Assembly (NCBI GenBank): GCA_017460515.1
Contig: JAFUAY010000033.1
Location: 35,108 to 99,107 of the forward strand
Direction: 5' to 3'
Length of the DNA stretch: 64,000 bases
Source: Prevotella sp.
Lineage (GTDB): Bacteria > Bacteroidota > Bacteroidia > Bacteroidales > Bacteroidaceae
The position numbers were made by a program, and so were the translations under genes. Every line of letters begins with the position of its first letter. The first letter of the stretch is position 1. The notes below the pieces were generated by a model, which saw only the letters and a program-made list of their open reading frames with translations, was not told the origin of the DNA and did not search any database. Shown in pieces: positions 60,302 to 64,000 of this stretch.

Positions 60302-61669
60302 TTATTTCTTAGTAGCACGAGCGCGTATAATTCCCATAACCGTGCTCTTTCCCTGACGAATGTTGTCAAGTAGTGGACGATGGGCAGGACATGTAAATTG
60401 ACATGAGCCACACTCAATACAACTTACTATATCTTCCTGCTCGGCACGCTCCCAGTTCTTGACCTCACTGATCTTCGCCAGCAAATAGGGCTCCAGTCCC
60501 ATCGGACAAGCACTTACGCACTTTGCACAGCGGATACATGGCTGTGGCTCTTTTCTGCGAGCATCATCACCACTGAGGATGGTAACAGAGTTTGTTCCCT
60601 TACAGATGGGAACTTCTACGCTGGTAAGGGCTTTACCCATCATAGGACCGCCAGCCAGCAACTTATTGTCGCCCTCAGGCATACCGCCGCACGCATCTAT
60701 AAGGTCTTTCATCGGTGTGCCCATACGTACTAAGAAGTTGCCAGGGTTCTGGAGTTTCTTGCCAGTAACGGTAGTATAACGCTCAAAGAGCGGCTTCTTC
60801 TTCATGACTGCTTCATAGACCGCAAATGCAGTACCTACATTTTGGACAATTGCACCCACGTTGACAGGAATTGCGGGAGGAGCAGGTACTTGACGACGTA
60901 TGACAGCATCGACCAATTGTTTCTCACCACCTTGCGGATAGCGTTGTGCAAGGGGAACTACTTCAACTTGATAGGATGATCCATTGAACTTTTCTGCGCA
61001 CTTCTTCGTAAGAAGTTCAATGGCGGCAGGCTTGTTCGTCTCAATGCCAATATAGCCTGTGCTGACTTTAGCGCCTTTCATCAGTAACTCAAGACCAATC
61101 AGAATCTCGTCTGCATGTTCCATCATGAGGCGATAGTCTGCTGTGATGTATGGCTCACATTCAACAGCATTGATTATCACACACTCCGCTTTAGCCGTTG
61201 GGGGAGGGGTGAGCTTGATGAAAGTAGGGAAGCATGCACCACCCATACCTACAACACCAGCGTTCTTGATGCGGTTAACAATCTCTTCTGGTGTCAGTTC
61301 GGGATGTTTCTCAACCAGTTCAATCTTGTCAGAACGGTCTATACTCTCTTCCCAGTCATCACCTTCTACATTAATAATAATAACAGGCTTACGATAGCCG
61401 GTGGCATCAATCGCAGTGTCAATCTTAAATACAGTTCCGCTGACAGATGAGAAGATGGGGGCGGATACGAATCCACCTGCTTCGGCAATCATAGTACCTA
61501 CTTTTACCTTGTCGCCTTTCTGTACTACGGGCTTCGCTGGAGCACCGATATGTTGGCTTAAAGGAAATATGGCCTGTTTAGGTAAATCGGCAACTTTTGT
61601 GGCAACCTCATGGGTCAATTTGTTCTCTTCGGGGTGAATGCCACCTATACGAAATGTTCTTATATTCAT
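60302..61669 (-). CDS. rnfC: Rnf complex subunit RnfC
   Basis: 455 residues from MNIRTFRIGGIHPEENKLTHE (61669), whose ATG overlaps the rnfB stop (ATGA). The NADH/FMN-binding region shows GVVGMGGACFPTFIKL and a Glu/Tyr-rich ECEPYITADYRLM, and the C-terminal part has two [4Fe-4S] motifs: CIRCAKCVSACP (about residues 371-382) and CIECGSCQFTCP (about 410-421). Electron entry or exit subunit for NADH. The open frame extends upstream, but only from this ATG does the product match the family. Confidence 0.95.
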   Translation of the reverse strand: MNIRTFRIGGIHPEENKLTHEVATKVADLPKQAIFPLSQHIGAPAKPVVQKGDKVKVGTMIAEAGGFVSAPIFSSVSGTVFKIDTAIDATGYRKPVIIINVEGDDWEESIDRSDKIELVEKHPELTPEEIVNRIKNAGVVGMGGACFPTFIKLTPPPTAKAECVIINAVECEPYITADYRLMMEHADEILIGLELLMKGAKVSTGYIGIETNKPAAIELLTKKCAEKFNGSSYQVEVVPLAQRYPQGGEKQLVDAVIRRQVPAPPAIPVNVGAIVQNVGTAFAVYEAVMKKKPLFERYTTVTGKKLQNPGNFLVRMGTPMKDLIDACGGMPEGDNKLLAGGPMMGKALTSVEVPICKGTNSVTILSGDDARRKEPQPCIRCAKCVSACPMGLEPYLLAKISEVKNWERAEQEDIVSCIECGSCQFTCPAHRPLLDNIRQGKSTVMGIIRARATKK

Positions 61670-62592
61670 GCTTTTTCCTCCTTTCCTTCTGACTCTTTTA
61701 CTACAGGTGAAGCGTTGACTTCCTTTTGGGGAGCGGCTGCCTCCTTTGGTTTGGGAGCAGGGGCTGGGGTGGGGAAGTTCACGTCGCGAATGGCCTTTGT
61801 GGGACATACGGTGACGCACTTCCTGCACAGACGACACTTCTCAAAATCAATGTATGAACAGTTGTTCTCAACGGTAATGGCACCAAACGGACATTCCTTT
61901 TCGCATTTTCCGCAGCCTATGCAACTTACTTTACATGCTTTCATGGAAACAGCTCCTTTGTCCTTATTGACACAACTGACAAAGACGCGACGACCTTTCG
62001 GGCCTTTCTTGCGCAACTCTATAATATTTCTCGGACAAGCCTTTACACAAGCTCCACAAGCAGTACATTTACTCTCATCAACTTCCGCAAGTCCTGTAAT
62101 GGTATTGATGTGAATGGCATCAAACTGACATGCGGTAACACAGTCACCACAGCCTAAGCAGCCAAAACCGCAGGCTGTTTCACCAGCACCACAAGCATGC
62201 ATAGCAGCACAAGTGCGTAAACCTGCGTATTCGGCAATTTTTGGTCTGAACTCACAAGTACCATTACATCTCACCACTGCCACTTTCGGTTCACCATTAG
62301 CAATGGCCATTCCCAAAAGATCGGCAACCTTGTTCATGGTGTCGGTACCGCCCACTGGACATAATAGTCCTTCTAAGCTACCACTGTCGGCTCCCTTGAC
62401 CAGAGCGTCGGCCATGCCTCCGCATCCAGGAAATCCGCAACCTCCACAGTTGGCACCAGGAAGTAATTCGTTGACCTGTCCGATGCGAGGGTCTTCATAA
62501 ACAGCAAATTTCTTGGAGCATACGTACAGCACGATGGCTGCAATCAGTCCGATGGCTCCAAGTACAATCACTGCACTCAAGATAAAATCCAT
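61666..62592 (-). CDS. rnfB: Rnf complex subunit RnfB
   Basis: 308 residues: one N-terminal helix, then the cluster-binding LLPGANCGGCGFPGCGG (about residues 44-60), followed by several ferredoxin-type CxxCxxCxxxCP motifs (CLGCGDCVTACQ, CTACGACVKACP, CIGCGKCEKECP, CRLCRKCVTVCP). The tail is Pro/Lys/Glu-rich. This subunit takes electrons from ferredoxin. The family length varies by the number of ferredoxin domains; this one is in the long group. Confidence 0.95.
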   Translation of the reverse strand: MDFILSAVIVLGAIGLIAAIVLYVCSKKFAVYEDPRIGQVNELLPGANCGGCGFPGCGGMADALVKGADSGSLEGLLCPVGGTDTMNKVADLLGMAIANGEPKVAVVRCNGTCEFRPKIAEYAGLRTCAAMHACGAGETACGFGCLGCGDCVTACQFDAIHINTITGLAEVDESKCTACGACVKACPRNIIELRKKGPKGRRVFVSCVNKDKGAVSMKACKVSCIGCGKCEKECPFGAITVENNCSYIDFEKCRLCRKCVTVCPTKAIRDVNFPTPAPAPKPKEAAAPQKEVNASPVVKESEGKEEKA

Positions 62593-62664
62593 AAATGTTA
62601 TTGTTTAATTTGTTCGTTATATTTATAAATTATGTCATAAAGACTTGTCGGTTTCACGCTGGGA

Positions 62665-63081
62665 CTATTCCGGCTCTATTCGGAAAGAGATGCTTTTCGA
62701 GATGTTTCCCTTCAAGGCCCATAAGACAAGGTAGTAAAACACTAATAAACCAATGGCTATGAGTGCTGCACTCTCATCGGAAAGACGACTCCCCTTGGCC
62801 AGCATCAGGGATCCAATCAAAAGGAACAAGGGCATGATAAAACTCAAAAGGACGGCTTGTTTAACCACCGTACCTGAAGTGCTTACCGTCACTTCTTGAC
62901 CAATGTTGAAATGGGCGGTAGCACTTGCATAGACATCAATGATCTTTGTCTTTGCTCCTGACGCGTTGCAGTGCTTGGCCGCAATACAACTTCCGCATGC
63001 TTCCATTTGAAAAATGCGTACACGGACATGGTTCCCTTCGATTTGTTCTATAACACCTTCGTGCTTGATGATATGATTCAT
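62665..63081 (-). CDS. rseC: RseC/MucC-like redox-associated membrane protein
   Basis: 138 residues from MNHIIKHEGVIEQIEGNHVRV (63081); an upstream ATG at 63108 would lie ahead of the predicted transcription start, so it was not used. The Cys-rich motif ACGSCIAAKHCNA (about residues 30-42) is conserved in RseC/SoxR-reducing proteins, followed by two transmembrane helices. RseC-like genes commonly stand next to rnf genes in Bacteroidetes, and their product may help mature or regulate the complex. First gene of the operon. Confidence 0.88.
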   Translation of the reverse strand: MNHIIKHEGVIEQIEGNHVRVRIFQMEACGSCIAAKHCNASGAKTKIIDVYASATAHFNIGQEVTVSTSGTVVKQAVLLSFIMPLFLLIGSLMLAKGSRLSDESAALIAIGLLVFYYLVLWALKGNISKSISFRIEPE

Positions 63082-63109
63082 GATTTGTTTAGTGACCTTA
63101 GCTTGCATG

Positions 63110-63117
63110 CAAAGGTA
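63110..63117 (-). promoter_or_regulatory. -7 element of the rseC-rnf operon
   Basis: Minus strand TACCTTTG (TANNTTTG), 29 bp before the chosen rseC start at 63081. This position decides between the two possible starts. Confidence 0.6.
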
Positions 63118-63179
63118 ATACTTTTTATTTATATTTAAAGAATGTAGTGGGATATTTTTCAAAAAAATATTCGTAATCG

Positions 63180-63210
63180 TTTGCAGATATGAAAGTTTTT
63201 CGTACTTTTG
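63180..63210 (+). promoter_or_regulatory. Promoter of the small acidic protein gene
   Basis: TTTG, a 19-bp spacer and TACTTTTG match the Bacteroidetes consensus; 19 bp before the ATG at 63230. It is divergent from the Rnf promoter. Confidence 0.78.
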
Positions 63211-63229
63211 CAACGTTAATGATTTTTTT

Positions 63230-63670
63230 ATGATGACAACAGAACAGACATTCCAACAGACAGAAAGGGCAATCAGGAAAATAATCGAGAAATTTCCTGC
63301 TAACCAAGAAGCTTCCCAGTTGACTGATATTCACATGAGTGCAAATCAGGACACTGGCGAATTGTTGGCTTTCGATGATGACGACAAAGAGCTTAATCGC
63401 TGTGTGGTTGAACAATGGATTGAGTACAAGGAAGACGATTTCTATGACCAAGTAGCCGCTGTTCTCCGAAAAGTTTTGCAAGCCAATTCGCAGCTTGTTG
63501 AGTCTATGTCGATATTAAAGCCTTATGCCTTTGTGTTGGAAGACGATGAACGTGAGACCATCAGTGAGCTGTATGTCGTTGATGATGACACAATCATTAT
63601 TGATCCCATCCTTATGAAAGATTTGGATGAAGATTTGGATTCTTTCTTTAAAAAATTGATGAAAGAATAG
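63230..63670 (+). CDS. Small acidic cytoplasmic protein, unknown function
   Basis: 146 residues, rich in Asp and Glu (DDDDKE; DEDLDSFFKKLMKE at the C-terminus), no signal peptide or membrane segment. The N-terminal 35 residues are helical (TEQTFQQTERAIRKIIEKFPANQEAS). A middle strand pattern (GELLAFDDDDKELNRCVVEQWIEY) and a late segment SELYVVDDDTIIIDPILMKDLDEDLD follow. I do not recognise the family. It has a clear promoter and lies just upstream of the predicted rRNA leader, divergent from the Rnf operon. Confidence 0.7.
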   Translation: MMTTEQTFQQTERAIRKIIEKFPANQEASQLTDIHMSANQDTGELLAFDDDDKELNRCVVEQWIEYKEDDFYDQVAAVLRKVLQANSQLVESMSILKPYAFVLEDDERETISELYVVDDDTIIIDPILMKDLDEDLDSFFKKLMKE

Positions 63671-63795
63671 CATCTTTGAAATAGTAATTATAACAAAATA
63701 TATTACTCTATATAATATATAATAAGGTGTAAATCTTAAAAACCTCTTTTCTTTCACTTTTTTCGATTATTTTTTGAAGAAAAGTGTCGGAATAT

Positions 63796-63826
63796 TTTGA
63801 AGGTTCAGAAAATCGTCATACCTTTG
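63796..63826 (+). promoter_or_regulatory. Strong promoter of a predicted rRNA operon
   Basis: TTTG, a 19-bp spacer and TACCTTTG match both promoter boxes. It is followed by a leader without coding potential up to the window end. Confidence 0.75.
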
Positions 63827-64000
63827 CATCCGCTTTCGCTCAAAAACATGGCTCGAAAGGGTCACGGAGCGAGACGCTAAAGAAAGAGTTCTTTGAAAGA
63901 TTTACATAGACTGAAGTAGTACAAGAAGCGAGAGCAATTTTGCTCTTGGGTAATTTGAACAAACCGTTTGATTTCTTGAATTTGGATAGTCGTTCTGAGA
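63827..64000 (+). other. Probable rRNA operon leader (16S gene just beyond the window)
   Basis: The 174 bases after the promoter hold no open frame. They contain GTTCTTTGA (63888-63896), close to the boxA antitermination element, and AGAGCA...TGCTCT (63931-63946), a boxB-like hairpin. The phrase GAAGTAGTACAAGAAGCGAGAGCAA resembles the leader of 16S genes in Prevotella. The 16S gene itself is not in the window; this is inference from the leader. Confidence 0.65.

Noticed and set aside
61670-61837. 56-residue N-terminal extension of RnfC
   Set aside because: It is the rnfB gene in another frame; the family starts at MNIRTFRIGGIHP.

Overview
The window looks like a chromosomal segment of a gut or rumen Bacteroidales bacterium, most likely Prevotella or a close relative. 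The support is: promoters of the Bacteroidetes type (TTTG, a 19-20 bp spacer, then TANNTTTG) at many genes; a tmRNA whose tag reads GNNEYALAA; few Shine-Dalgarno sequences; a TonB-dependent receptor, Mfa2-like and LruC-type lipoproteins, DUF5686, DUF4838 and Wzi-like proteins; and C-terminal tails of the Prevotella sorting type. No complete mobile element, CRISPR array or tRNA was found.

Layout. 1-3.9 kb: end of a large secreted glycan-active protein, a ROK sugar kinase and a cytidylate-kinase-like protein. 4.0-11.6 kb: a TonB-dependent receptor followed by three secreted proteins built from repeated YhcR/DUF5689-type OB-folds. 11.7-18.0 kb: an inositol-lipid locus (PgpA-like phosphatase, GtrA-like protein, CDP-alcohol phosphatidyltransferase, Aur1-type PAP2 enzyme, then a Wzi-like outer-membrane protein and a lipoprotein), with myo-inositol-1-phosphate synthase divergent. 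18.0-22.8 kb: DUF5686 outer-membrane protein, an orphan LacI regulator and a His-rich secreted protein. 23.0-40.8 kb: an exopolysaccharide or capsule locus (Wza-like export protein, Wzz, Wzy, Wzx, four glycosyltransferases, WecA-like and PglC-like initiating transferases, a CapD/PglF-like dehydratase), interrupted by an AAA-ATPase gene and, on the other strand, a DUF4838 gene. 41.0-42.3 kb: tmRNA with a duplicated 3' end, then a HigB/HigA-type toxin-antitoxin pair. 42.4-53.1 kb: accessory secreted proteins, a small regulator with a membrane-protein gene broken by an opal codon, a LruC lipoprotein, two esterases and an Mfa2-like lipoprotein. 53.5-57.2 kb: an endonuclease/exonuclease/phosphatase-fold protein with a hybrid histidine kinase, and a membrane glycosyltransferase. 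57.4-63.1 kb: a complete Rnf operon led by an RseC-like gene. 63.2-64.0 kb: a small acidic protein, then a strong promoter and a leader that looks like the start of an rRNA operon.

The least expected signal is not a gene. Five separate intergenic spacers (near 16.3, 26.9, 41.5, 47.2-47.6 and 53.2-53.5 kb) are built from degenerate 11-bp units that keep phase for 66 to 374 bp, often with one part of the array inverted relative to the rest. A 16-mer is shared, in inverted orientation, between two of these spacers 37 kb apart. I do not recognise this as a named repeat family.

Several neighbourhoods fit together: inositol phosphate made by the synthase would feed the phosphatidyltransferase/phosphatase/Aur1-like set to make inositol phospholipids or phosphoinositol sphingolipids; the polysaccharide genes form a nearly complete Wzx/Wzy pathway; and RseC-RnfBCDGEA couples ferredoxin and NADH to an ion gradient. 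Coordinates and translations were read by eye; family names rest on motif recognition, not on searches.
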